From NCBI GenBank assembly GCA_001600415.1, contig BCJX01000004.1:577689-641688 (forward strand): 64,000 nucleotides of DNA, read 5' to 3'. Position 1 is the stretch's first letter; every line of letters begins with the position of its first letter. Origin of the DNA: Pascua guehoae. Its lineage: Eukaryota > Basidiomycota > Tremellomycetes > Trichosporonales > Trichosporonaceae. Under the pieces are notes generated by a model. The model was not told the origin of the DNA. It made no database searches and was given only the letters and a program-made list of their open reading frames with translations. This document shows positions 54,522 through 64,000 of this stretch, in pieces. The position numbers were made by a program, and so were the translations under genes.

Positions 54522-55521
54522 TTACAGCAGTTTGTACAGGTCGTTGGCCTGGCTGGCAAAGAAATCAGCACCCTCACCAGTCTTGGCACCCGCGATTGCA
54601 CCACCCGCAAGAAGAGTGCTCTTGTGGNGGCGCTGCTCAGCAGTCGAGCGGGTGCAGAGGTCACATGCCTGGCTCCTGACGAAAGGTGTTAGAAGTTGAA
54701 AATTGTTGTCCTGAAGTTACTCACTTGCAAGCGAAGCAACGCTGGTCGCTGTGCATACTAATAAAGTAGCACGCATCGATGCGATGGTTCCGACACATCA
54801 GGCAGGCGTTGGGCGGGATGAGGAGCATGCTGGGATCCTGGCGACAGACCACTTCGTATGCCACCTTGGGACGTTAGCTCGTCCAGCAGTCTTTGGAAAC
54901 CTACATGGTAGCGACTGTCCATGTTGTGGGCCGGGAAGCCGAGAGCCGTGATGCCCATGGTGAAGGTCGAAGGGCGACCCGCCCTAGCGTGGGTGATGTG
55001 GAGGGCACACGCGTACCCCACCACCTGCTCAATGGTGGCGTTGCTGCTGTCAAGCAGGGCCTTGGGTCGGTTGCGGACAGCCTTGAGGACGCCGGCGGGG
55101 ATGTCGCCAACCATAGCGGCACCCTGGGGAACCACCTGGAAGATCTCGTCAAACATCTGAAAAACATTAAGTGTTAAGTCCCTTGAGTCTCGGGTCACGG
55201 TTGTGATAAACTTACTTGCACCTCCGAGAGAGGAGGGATGCGGTGCTGAAGTTCCCACAGTTTGGTCTCCCACGCCTGCCAGGGGGCCGGAGGACGGTCC
55301 CAGGAGGGGGCCGGGCCATGGGCTTGAACGGGATTCACAGGCGGGGGAGGCTGAACGGGCTGCGGGTTCGGAGCGTTATCACCGGGGTCGTCGTCATCCG
55401 GGTAAGGCGGAGGAGGCGGGGGACCATCCTCGGCACCCGGGTCGTCTTCGGGGTCGAGATCCATGATGTCGTCCGCGTCATNGAGCTGTGAATCGGCCCG
55501 GGAACCGCCNGCGTTGGACAT
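54522..55521 (-). CDS. Antisense spliced gene of element B: 283-aa protein with Zn2Cys6-like cluster
   Basis: Four exons: 55521-55216, 55156-54905, 54864-54725, 54675-54522 (306+252+140+154 = 852 nt). Introns of 59, 40 and 49 nt have GTAAGT/GTAGGT/GTGAGT starts and CAG/AAG/CAG ends, with CTAAC branch sites in the second and third. The joined ORF is uninterrupted to TAA 54524-54522. Residues 1-102 are acidic and Pro-rich (MDLDPEDDPGAEDGPPPPPP); 103-186 contain a helical region; the cluster is C207-x2-C210-x7-C218-x10-C229-x2-C232-x4-C237-x2-C240, then a Gly/Ala-rich end. The stop lies 54 bp from the pol stop, tail to tail. One N in exon 4 is silent for the frame. A DNA- or chromatin-binding role is suggested by the cluster only. 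Confidence 0.82.
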
Positions 55522-56706
55522 ATTAAAGATCTGTTTGAATTAGGCGTTGCAAAGGCGAGGAAGGGAGAGACAGACTCACAAAGCAAATCGGGACCAAAAA
55601 GGGCAAAGAGGGTTGGACAAAGGGTGGAGGAATGGTTGGAGAAGGGGAGCAGTGAATGGTTTGGGTACTTCTGAAGACGACGGGAATTGGTCTCCTTTTA
55701 TGCCTTTTTGAACGCGCTGACTTGACTCCTGTTTCCCAGACTCGGCGGCCGAACCAGCCGCTAGGCGAGGCCATCACACACCGCCTCGTGGCAATCCACA
55801 CCCATTAACGATCACATTCCGCCATTCCACTCATCGTTCGTGACTATCACACGACTACAACACGCCTTTTTCCCTGTGCATGAACGCACTGCACACGCCT
55901 TGGCACCTCCACATACCCCACATCTCCTTCATGCAACGACGATCACACACCCCGCCGCNAGGGTCAGGCCCCAATGGAGGGATGTTATTGGCCGTAAAAA
56001 GCCTCACTTCGATCCATCACACGTGCGGCGACGCCACAATTCCCGATACGGTCACGCCGCAAATGAACAACGGGACACTCCCCCCTTGTTTCCCCATCTT
56101 CATGACGCGCATGGGTGACACGTTGCTAGGCAACCCGTGCAGCAAGTGGTTTTCTCGCCCTACTTGACGCCGTCANGGTTTCGACTTTGCNCTAAAGGGG
56201 GCTCTCTTTTTCTCTTGGCAAACGGGCTGGACCATTTCTACCGAGGGTTGTGTGGACGGTCGCGCAGGTCTCCCCTCGGTGGGCCGACCTGGCAGAGCGA
56301 CCATGACGTGCACGATTGAAGGAGTCCGACNTGCGAACGCGGCATACGGCGATCGATGAGAAGCACACAAAAAGTGCCACCGATGACAANGCGCCAGAGG
56401 TCCGAGCACACCACGACACGTTCGCCACATGCGTCACGGATCTCGAGCAAAACCAACCCCTGGAAATTCTACTTCAACCGCTCTCGAATTACCGGCTGGC
56501 GCGTCACCNGCTTGGGGTGACACATATTCGGCAACAAAAAGCAAGTTCTAGTCGTGGTGCGGTTTGCACACTTGTTGCTTGATTGTCGTCATTACTCGGG
56601 ACCACTGGATTGTGGTTCGATTCTTCGCTGAGAAAATTATTTTTGCCCTCGGAAAGTATCTCGTTAAAGCGTTGTTGCCCCTTGGGGTTGAGCGAGGACN
56701 CTCAAC
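55522..56706 (-). promoter_or_regulatory. Upstream region of the antisense gene, TATA-like box at 55694-55702
   Basis: About 1.2 kb between the antisense ATG and the polypurine tract without a credible ORF. Read on minus, CATAAAAGG lies about 175 nt before the ATG. This would let the gene be transcribed independently of, and towards, the sense pol transcript. The promoter call is inference from the box and the empty space. Confidence 0.5.
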
Positions 56707-56725
56707 AGTGAAAGGGNGGGGGTAC
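56707..56725 (+). promoter_or_regulatory. Polypurine tract of element B
   Basis: The purine run GTGAAAGGGNGGGGGTAC directly precedes the 3' LTR. It primes plus-strand DNA and shows that this LTR is the 3' end of a plus-strand element whose interior includes the antisense gene. Confidence 0.88.
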
Positions 56726-57178
56726 TGTCACAACGGTGCCCTACTTTTACATGCCTATTCGAGTTTTGTCGAATAGTCGCNCCCTTAAAAAGGCGCNCGA
56801 CTCGATAGCGANGCGTGGCAAATATTCTCGAGTATTCCTGGATTGGAACTCGGCGCCACGCGTCGGAAATATACTCNGATATATAGCAGAGCCTGCAGTA
56901 TTCGAAAATATTCGACGTCGAATATTTTCGAGTACTGTAAAAAGGCTGGACTTCGTAACTTGGTAGATCAGCTTTACTGATCTTGTCATACTTGAGAAAA
57001 CTCGTCACTCGTCGTCATTATAGAATACTCGATTCTTGCTGTCTAGAAACACTACTCGAGAAAACTCGTCTTGTCGTTCGCAAAACCCTGCAGTCTTATC
57101 TCGTCGAGACCCGCGGAGGCTACTCAGACGGGCAGGTCAGTGTCTCGGAGTAGATTAAACTCGGGGGACCCTGTGACA
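56726..57178 (+). repeat. 3' LTR of element B (453 bp)
   Basis: Same ends as the 5' LTR, with scattered differences and four N bases. It shares several variants with the A 5' LTR against the B 5' LTR (for example CTCGAGTATTCC versus CTCAAGTACTCC). The flank after it is CAGAG. Confidence 0.95.
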
Positions 57179-57990
57179 CAGAGGGATGGATGGGCATCTC
57201 ACGCAAAATGTTGGGCGACCACGAGTTTACACAGGCCGAACTGGACACCATAATGGCCTTCCTGGTAAGTGGAGCAGTGCCCCACTCACCCCTGACTGCC
57301 GTCTGACCTACGTAGTCGGGCGAGGCTGTCGAGGATATGGCTGTTGACCTGGACACAATGGGCAACTGGCCACGTGAGACCCCTGAGCGCGACACCCAGT
57401 CGCCGATGCCAGCGGCCGAGACAGGCGATCCACACCTCCTAGGTGGTGACTGGGGTACCAAAGGCACCGCTGCCAAACCGATAACAGTTGATTCGGACGA
57501 TGACACGGCCGACTCAGTGTCTGGCAGCGAGTATTCACCAGCCAAGTCGCCTGACAGCGATGGTGATTCACCCGATGCGCCGATGGATTCACCCGATGCG
57601 CCGATGGATTCACCCATTCTGAGCGAGGCTGCGCCCATTCCGATCCTCGCACAGCCCGCTGAGGCATACCTAATGGTCAATCAGGAGGTTCAAGCGCTCC
57701 AGACAGCCATCCAAACAGCCATTAATGAGCACATGAACTCTGACACAGTGCATGGGGCACTGGCTCTATGCAACCTGTCGGCTGTCCTAGCTGCTGTTGC
57801 AGTCGAGGAGTGNGAGTCAAAGTGCCGCGCCAGGAAGCCCATCGCCCGTCGCGAGGTATGTGTCGCCTGCCCCAGGGACTGAGTTGGCCACTTACCTGCC
57901 CAGAGGCACCGTCGCCACTACCGGTACAACCAGCTTATGCTGTATGGTCGCCCGTCTGAGACAGTGTGTACAGTGTGCCAGTGGGCAGGG
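57179..57990 (+). pseudogene. Gene 4: spliced unknown gene cut by two retroelements
   Basis: Exon 1 from ATG 57190 or 57208 (MLGDHEFTQAELDTIMAFL) ends at 57264; a 51-nt intron (57265-57315, GTAAGT ... CTGAC ... TAG) keeps phase 0. Exon 2 (57316-57855) is acidic and Ser/Pro-rich with an exact 21-bp duplication giving DSPDAPM twice, then a helical region (VQALQTAIQTAINEHM). A 48-nt intron (57856-57903) leads to an exon with SETVCTVCQWAG, cut at 57990 by the L 3' LTR. The promoter side is cut by the B 3' LTR; a fitting TATATAAA box lies beyond the A 5' LTR at 4041-4034. Function unknown; the Cys pair hints at the same zinc-cluster class. Confidence 0.65.
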
Positions 57991-58458
57991 TGTCACAAGC
58001 GCGGAACCGGCGAGTGCACAGCGTGAACCACTAGCTATCACTCACTCGGTCTGCTCCGTCTCAACTGGATAGGAGGTCGGGGCGATGCTCTTGGGGAACC
58101 GTATCGGCAATGCTAGACGGGGTTGCTGCCGAGCTACTTGCTATGACAACGGTGANGGCGGGATCATGCTCTGCAANGAAGTCGAGACTTGACNCNCAGT
58201 AACATGGCTTAGAGTACAAAGAGACTATGGATCTGTCACTATATACCCTGCAGATGGCGCCATGTTCGGAACGTGACCCTTTGCCCGCTGAGACCAGCCG
58301 TGTTTGCCGGCGCATGTGACCGAAGTGGAGGTTTGGCGTGGCTGGAGCGGACCGAAGGTTCACCCGAGGGTCGAGGGAGGCGTTGTTGAGTTGTCTGATC
58401 CGGCGCATGAGGAGACTGTGGCGAAAATCAAACGACTGGCGACAAGCGGATCGTTACA
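57991..58458 (-). repeat. 3' LTR of element L (family M, 468 bp)
   Basis: Plus-strand TGTCACAAGCG ... GATCGTTACA; sense start TGTAACGATCC. A TATATAG box (near 58244-58238) is followed about 35 nt later by ACTCTAAGCCATG, the predicted self-primer if the family works like A/B and F. It was inserted into gene 4. Confidence 0.95.
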
Positions 58459-58475
58459 CTGCCCCCCCACTAAAG
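58459..58475 (-). promoter_or_regulatory. Polypurine tract of element L
   Basis: On the sense strand TTTAGTGGGGGGGCAG abuts the LTR. It ends GCAG rather than the GGTAC or GATAC of elements B, C and P, in line with L being a different lineage. Confidence 0.8.
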
Positions 58476-58695
58476 GGAGACGTCCTTGGCGACTCTATCG
58501 TCTTAGTCGACCTTGGGAGACGCGACACGGTTGAAGTCGTCGTGGGTGTCGCTAGGTCAGGGACGGGGAGGACAAGACGACGAAAAGAGGGGAAATGCTC
58601 TATGGAATTAGGCCGCGCAGCGGCCTGGGGGATAAGGTCAACGGCGACGCCGGCGTCGCGGTTGAGGAGGAGGGAAAACATGCTCGCCCTTGCCC

Positions 58696-61600
58696 TTATG
58701 CTCCTTCATGAATTTCTTGAAGGCGACCGGTGTCTTTGATATCCTCGTAAGGAGACCACGAGTTTTCTTCAGGGCCGTAGCCAGTCCACTTGACGACGTA
58801 TTTGTAGATACCATCCTCATCGATGCCGGAGTCCAGGATCTCTTCGACGAAGTATTCGACCTCGTCGTGAATGATGAGAGGGCCCAGTGGCTCTTGGTAC
58901 TGGTCGGGTAGGGCGTCGCGTGCAGGTTGGAGTAGCTGGACATGGAACATAGGATTAAGGCGACTGAAATGTGGTGGCAAGTCGAGGATGAATGCCAACG
59001 GTGAGTAGGTAGTGGCCTTAATCTTGAACAGTCCCATCATCTGCTGGTCGAACTTGAGCGCGGGCTGGAGGGGAGCAATGTTTTTCCGGTCAAGGTAGAT
59101 GTCGGCGCCCACCTTGAAGGATTTGGGTACGTCCGCAACCTTGCGGTTGTAGAAATGGGACATCCGCTTGTGGGCAGCCTCCAGGTTCTCGACGAGGAAC
59201 TTGCGGAGGGTGGCCAGGGCGGAGAGTCATTCCTCAACGGCCGGGATGTTGGTCAGATGGACCGGGGTGAAGGCGTCCTCCACGTTGTAGCCGGTGTACG
59301 CCTTGAAGGGGGACATCTTGGTTGATGAGTGCTCAGTGTTGTTGTACGTGAGTTCCGCAATACTGAGTAAGTCGGCCCAGTTGTCCTGCCACGCGTTGAC
59401 GTAATGGCGGAGGTACGTCTGGAGGATCTGGATTAGGCGCTCGGTCTGCCCATCCGTCTGAGCGTGGAAAGCCGTAGACAGGAGGGGAGTAGAGCCTAGA
59501 CACTCCAGGAAGGCTCACCAAAAGTGGGATGCGTTGAGGGGACCTCGATCGGAGACGACATCAAGAGGGATACCCAATCTCTTGACAATGTTGTCGATGA
59601 ACATTCGAGCGAGGTCAGCAGCGGTGAAGCCCTTCTCCGTGTATGGGACGAAGATCACCATCTTGGTGAATCGGTCAACAAACACCATGATGCTGTCATA
59701 TCCATTGGAGAGAGGGAGTTTGACCATGGCATCCATGGATATGGACTGCCAGGGACCGGCCGGTACGGGCAGAGGTTGAAGGGGTCCATAAGGTTTACGT
59801 TGGGGTGTCTTGTTGAGCTGGCATGTGACACACCCATGACAGTAGGCCTTAACAAACTTCACGAGTACTGGGAAGTGGAAATGGCAGCAGACGGCGGCAA
59901 TGGTTTTATCGGCACCGTTGTGTGCACCAGTCCGAGTGTTGTGTGCTTGCCGTATGATGTCAAGCTTGAGCTGATGGACGTTGGGAACGTATATGACGTT
60001 CGCCCAGAAGAAAAGTCCATTCTCATACGAGAAGTACTCGAGGTCGTCGGCAACCTTTTCTGATTGGGGTAGACTAGGGTCTTTGAGATATGGTTTGAGT
60101 TGTTGAAGATCCTCGTCCGCGGCCTGGGCTTCCTTGATGCGTGGTACCATGTCGGATGAAGGCCCGATCAGGGAGTCGGTGATATCATCATCGGCGGCAT
60201 CCTCGTCATTTGGCGAGAGGACAGCGGCGGTGATGGGGAGGGGTTCGACTTGCCTGGGTTTGAAGAACAGGACTGGGTCTGCGTCCTTCGCGTGGGAACC
60301 GGGCTGAAAGTCATGGCGGCGGGAGAGTGTGTCGTCCTTTTCCATCTGCTTCCCTTTCTTCCACTTGATGGTGAAGTCGAAGGAGAGGAGATGGGCAAGC
60401 CAGCGATTCTGGTGACGGTTCCAGGTTTTGGCTTCCATGAAGTACTCAAGGTTACGGTGATCGGAGTATACTTGGATGCCATCAGAACCTTGGAGGTAAT
60501 GTCGCCAGTGCTTGAACGCCTCGACGATTGCGAGCATTTCCTTGTCATGCGTGATGTAGTTCTGCTCAGCAGGGATAAGCTTATGTGAATAGAAGGCGAT
60601 GGGGTGGAGAACGCCTTCGTCGTCGAGTTGGGAAAGAATTGCCGCTACGGCAAAGTCGGAAGCGTCAGCCTCTATGACGAGGCGATGAGATGGGTCGAAC
60701 TGCCTTAGCACGGGTGCAGTCATAAAGGCATGCTTCAGCCATTCGAAGGCTTCTTGTTCTACCGGCCCCCAGATCCAGGGCCTATTCTGCTCAGTTAGGC
60801 GATGCAGAGGCCATGCGATCTTGGAGTAGCCGTTAATGAACCAGCGATAGAAGTTACAGAAGCCGAGGAAGGAGCGGACCTGGCGGACTGTCTTGGGACG
60901 GGCCCAGTCGGTGATGGATTGAACCTTGGCGGGGTCCATGCCAAGCTTGTCATTACGGACGACGTAGCCAAGAAAGGCCACTTGGTCCTTGAAGAACTCA
61001 CACTTCTCTGCTTTGACCCAGAGATTGTGAGCACGGAGGCATTCCAGCACCTGTTTGATGTGCTCAAGGTGCTCCTCCATGTTGTCCGAGTAGATGAGGA
61101 TGTCATCGAGGTACACGATGACAAAGTCATCGATGTAATCGTCCATCACCTCATTGATGAGGTTCTGGAAAGAAGCGGGGGCGTTGGTGAGACCAAAAGG
61201 CATGACGAGATATTCGTATAGGCCTCGCGGGGTTGCAAACGCTGTCTTCCATTCGTCACCCAGATGGATGCGTACCAGGTAATACACAGATCGCAGGTCA
61301 ATCTTGGTGAAGATGTTCCCGCCCTGGAGTCTATCAAGTACGTCATCGATGTTCGGGATAGGGTGTCGCCACTTCACTGTGCACCCATTCACCTTACGGT
61401 AGTCGACGACGGGACGGACCTCTCCTGTGTCCTTCTTGTCCATGAAGAACAGGGGCGAGGACAATGGCGACTTGGATGGGCGGATAAGCCCTCGTGCCAG
61501 TAAATCCTCGGTGTACCTGTTTGCTATGTCGGCTTTGTGTGCGGACATCTTGAAGGGTTTCTGTCGAGGAGGGAGAGGTTTGTTCAGGTTGAACTTGATA

Positions 61601-62925
61601 GCATGGTTGTAGCGAGTGTGTTCAGGTAGCTGCTCACTGTAGACCTTGGAGAACACGTCGAGGTAGTCATGGAGCTCAACGGGAACTTGACCACGCAGCT
61701 TTTCATGGTCGGGTGGGGCCGGCGGATGGAGGAAGTCATAGTCATCATCCCATTGAGGATCAGTGTAATCTTCCCTGAGGAACATGGGATCATTACTGAT
61801 CAAAGAGGATGTCGAGTAGACTGTGAGGGGCGGGACGTTCTCGAGCTTATGGTAGTCAACCCATAGGGCAGCGAGGAGCAAGACTGGATCACAGGGAACA
61901 CTCTCTGTGTCCGTCTCAAACTCATCAGGGCCCAAGGGGACCAGCGCACAGGTCAGGTCGGTATCGCCCAGGGTATCAGGGGGAGATGTCGGTGACGGGG
62001 GTTTGGTGGTCGGCATCACCATGGCATCGGAGGATATGTCGGATTTCAAATGAGGGCCGGTGCAGTCATTCTCATTTGGGGGTATTTTGCTCCCTTCACT
62101 GCAGATGAGGAATTGGTGCATAAAGGATTCCACAATCTGCGGCGGTGGGGGACGGTTGGGTCATGAGCGGTCGCCGAAGCGTACGCGAGCACAAGGAGCC
62201 ATCGGGTATAATTGTACGCTGTCGGGGGAGCCGACAGGCATGGGAGGGGGAAGACACTGGTCCTTACAGTAGTCGGATTCGAAGAAGATCGAGGCTGCAG
62301 ACCACACGATAGTGGGATCGTGCTTACACAGCCAAGGCATCCCTAGGAGAATGTCAAAGTCCGCGATGGTCGTGATGCGGAACGAGTTCATCTCCTTGTG
62401 TTGACCGATTCCAACCCTGATGTTTTTGGTAGACTGGGTGATGGCTCCCTGTCGGGCCAGGGTTCCATCGGCGAGTTTCAGGGTGAGGGGTTGGTTGAGC
62501 TTATGTATGGGGATGCGGTGCGTTGCTGCGAATTTAACATCAATGATGTCGTCGGAGCAACCAGAGTCAACCATGGCTCTAGCTAAGGAGGTTACTCCAT
62601 TGAACGTCAAGGTGATGTCGACACAGAGGTGAAACGGTAATTGCACCTTTTCTTTGACCAAGGTCTTGCCATGGGAGGCAGAGGATCCTGGTGGTCTAAG
62701 GACTGGCGGGGGCGGAAGCGTGGGGGTATTTGCTGGTGTCGACGGGGAGGTTGAAGCCATCACCAGCGAGGGAACTGCTGAGCTATTCACAGTCTGAACC
62801 AATGCGCGGGGCTGAATCACGCGTGGTAGTTGTCGTTTCCCTGGTCCTGGTCGACCTGGGAGGGTGGGTGCTCGAGGTCCTCGACAATGGTGTCGAGCTC
62901 GCCAACCTCGGTGACATTTGCTCAT
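58696..62925 (-). pseudogene. pol: pol of element L: one frame, three in-frame TGA, chromodomain
   Basis: Starts at ATG 62925 inside the gag stop (ATGA). One frame of 1409 codons to TAA 58696, with TGA at 62161-62163, 59515-59517 and 59227-59229 and no frameshift up to there. Protease (AMVDSGCSDDII, residue about 118), RT (SPLFFMDKKDTGEVRPVVD; VYLDDILIYSD about 605), RNase H (VIEADASDFAVAAIL), integrase (CHGCVTCQLNK; SMDAMVKLP; DVVSDRGPLN; TDGQTERLIQ) and chromodomain (YKYVVKWTGYGPEENSW). A +1 reading after 58750 gives a Lys-rich tail, so the true C-terminus may be shifted. Catalytic residues are intact apart from the stops. Confidence 0.93.
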
Positions 62926-63977
62926 ACTGGACGTGGGTCAGCCTCAGGGCATTCAGCTGCCCGGTGGCCAGCCTTGTGGCAGACGAAGCAAAAGTCTTGC
63001 TCTTCGCAAATGCATCGGGCCTCTGGGGTCAGAGGGCCTCGCGGGCGCGAGAGGGCAAAAGATACGGTCCATTGAGGACCAGACGCGGCAGGGGCGTCGG
63101 GAGCGGATGTGGCTACCATCTTTGCAGATGAGCCAGAGGCTGCAGAAGGACAGGTCCGTGTCATCGACGACGTGGTGGCAGCGGGCGTGGTCGTGCCGAA
63201 CTAGGTACGGGCATGGGGGTGCGTGACCTTGAGGAGGTTGATGGCCAGCTGGGCCTTACGTGCAGCGTGGTAAAGCTCTACCATGGTGGCAAAGTCGTCG
63301 ATCTTCTCACTGAGTTTGCTGGCCAAGGGGTTGGTCAGCCCAGTGAAGAACCGGTGCATGGCGTCGCATTTGTCGGTGTTGTGAATAATCGCATGGGCAA
63401 GGGAGAACTCGGCATAGTAATCGTCAAGGTCGCCAACCATCTTGATCTCGCCCTTGTACCAAAGGTTGCAGACGCGGTTCTCCTCGTCATGGTCACCGAA
63501 GTGCAACCTGAACGCTGTGAGTGTGGTGTTCCACAAACCGTTCCACGTGTCGGTTGCCTGGGACATGGCGGAGAACCATTGAGCAGCCTTTCCTTCCAAC
63601 TGTTGCTCAAGCAATTGGATCTTCCTCTCATCGTTGGTGTAGTAGTCAGGGTAGGCGTCCCAAACTAACTCGAGGTGACGGAGGAAGGAAGCCATCTCAG
63701 TCTTGTCGGTGCCCTTGAAGGTTGTCAACCGAGGACGGGGTCCTCGGGCGGTATCCGAGGATACTGGGCGCACAGGCTGGATGGGAGGAGGGGGAGCTGC
63801 TTGGGCCAACTGATTTCTGGACAACCTATCCAGGATCTGGAGTAGGGCGTCCTGGGTTGTTTGGTCAGTTGGCGATGGGGGTGGGGCTGGACCTCCAGGT
63901 GCCGGTTGAAGATGAGGGGAGTTCATCTTTTTGTACTTGGCATGGGCACCAGGATTCAGCGGATAGGCGGAGCTCAT
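62922..63977 (-). pseudogene. gag: gag of element L with in-frame TAG
   Basis: From ATG 63977: Pro-rich N-terminus, Retrotrans-gag capsid (FKGTDKTEMASFLRHLE, WFSAMSQATDTWNG, FFTGLTNPLASKLSEKID), then TAG at 63201-63203. The same frame continues through an Ala/Thr-rich linker to the CCHC knuckle CFVCHKAGHRAAEC and TGA 62922-62924. The last 23 bp of the window belong to the leader. Confidence 0.9.
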
Positions 63978-64000
63978 ATCCCCTTGGGACGGGTTACCCA

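Larger units (their letters stand above)
48901..57178 (+). mobile_element. Element B: full-length chromovirus with antisense cargo gene (8.3 kb)
   Basis: Two 452/453-bp LTRs enclose a primer-binding site, intact gag, pol with chromodomain, a spliced antisense gene and a polypurine tract. The interior is 7.4 kb, of which 2.26 kb lie beyond pol. The flanks are TTGCT (left) and CAGAG (right), so the element has no target duplication of its own; the right flank matches copy A instead. The chromodomain plus self-priming signature places it near the Tf1/sushi group. Confidence 0.93.
57991..63977 (-). mobile_element. Element L: chromovirus (family M LTR), 5' LTR outside the window
   Basis: Sense order on minus: gag (63977-62922), protease-RT-RNase H-integrase-chromodomain (62925-58696), polypurine tract and 3' LTR (58458-57991). 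It is compact: only about 240 bp separate the chromodomain from the LTR, so there is no antisense gene. It represents the family whose solo-type LTRs are at 6851, 39328 and 43831. Confidence 0.93.

Noticed and set aside
55195..55605. Plus-strand ORFs opposite the antisense gene of element B
   Set aside because: Low-complexity Arg/Gly-rich mirror frames of the Pro/Asp-rich exon 1; no splice signals.
1..64000. tRNA, rRNA, CRISPR arrays or telomeric repeats
   Set aside because: No cloverleaf with conserved TTCRANY box, no rRNA core sequence, no regularly spaced repeats with unique spacers and no TTAGGG array were noticed by eye; a tRNAscan-type run would be needed to exclude tRNAs.

Overview
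This window is a nest of LTR retrotransposons from a fungal nuclear genome. Very short spliceosomal introns (31-88 nt, GTRAGN ... CTRAC ... YAG), Ty3/gypsy chromoviruses with C-terminal chromodomains, Ty1/copia elements and CpG decay point to a filamentous fungus, most likely an Agaricomycete (Basidiomycota). That assignment is inference; no rRNA, tRNA or housekeeping gene fixes it. Almost nothing looks like single-copy host DNA.

Layout. 1-4019: 5' part of chromovirus copy A (minus). 4020-6279: a GC-rich quasi-repeat, an intact spliced zinc-cluster gene (gene 1, minus), a polypurine tract and a 3' LTR (family P). 6280-8548: broken spliced gene fragments and a solo-type LTR (family M). 8742-17410: decayed non-chromodomain Ty3/gypsy element D (minus), split by a solo LTR (family E) with a perfect 5-bp target duplication. 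17411-20279: GC-rich tandem repeats. 20447-22617 and 23193-27906: a partial (plus) and a near-complete (minus) Ty1/copia element of one family. 28059-45600: CpG-poor, heavily decayed zone with chromovirus C (30007-37444), M-family LTRs, a Cys-rich unknown and chromovirus remnant N. 45635-48900: zinc-cluster gene 3 split by a solo LTR (family F), an E-type LTR, and the gag plus 5' LTR of an F-family element G. 48901-57178: full-length chromovirus copy B (plus). 57179-57990: spliced gene 4, cut at both ends. 57991-63977: chromovirus L (minus), running out of the window.

The most interesting pattern is a cargo architecture. In B, C and N, and probably in the P element, a multi-exon gene in ANTISENSE orientation lies between the end of pol (or the chromodomain) and the polypurine tract/3' LTR, and encodes a Zn2Cys6-like cysteine cluster. 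In B this gene is complete: four exons, three canonical introns, 283 codons without interruption, its own TATA-like box, although the sense pol ORF of the same element carries five in-frame TGA codons. In genes 2 and 3 removing a solo LTR (with its 5-bp duplication) restores the reading frame. L has no such gene.

Other structural results: two families (A/B and F/G) show 12-14 nt complementarity between the primer-binding site and a site about 35 nt downstream of a TATA-like box in the LTR, as expected for Tf1-type self-priming. The gag TGA and pol ATG overlap as ATGA in A, B and L. The 5-bp flank of the A 5' LTR matches the flank of the B 3' LTR, and joining those flanks puts a TATATAAA box in front of gene 4; this suggests that the 45-kb interval between A and B was inverted by recombination between them.
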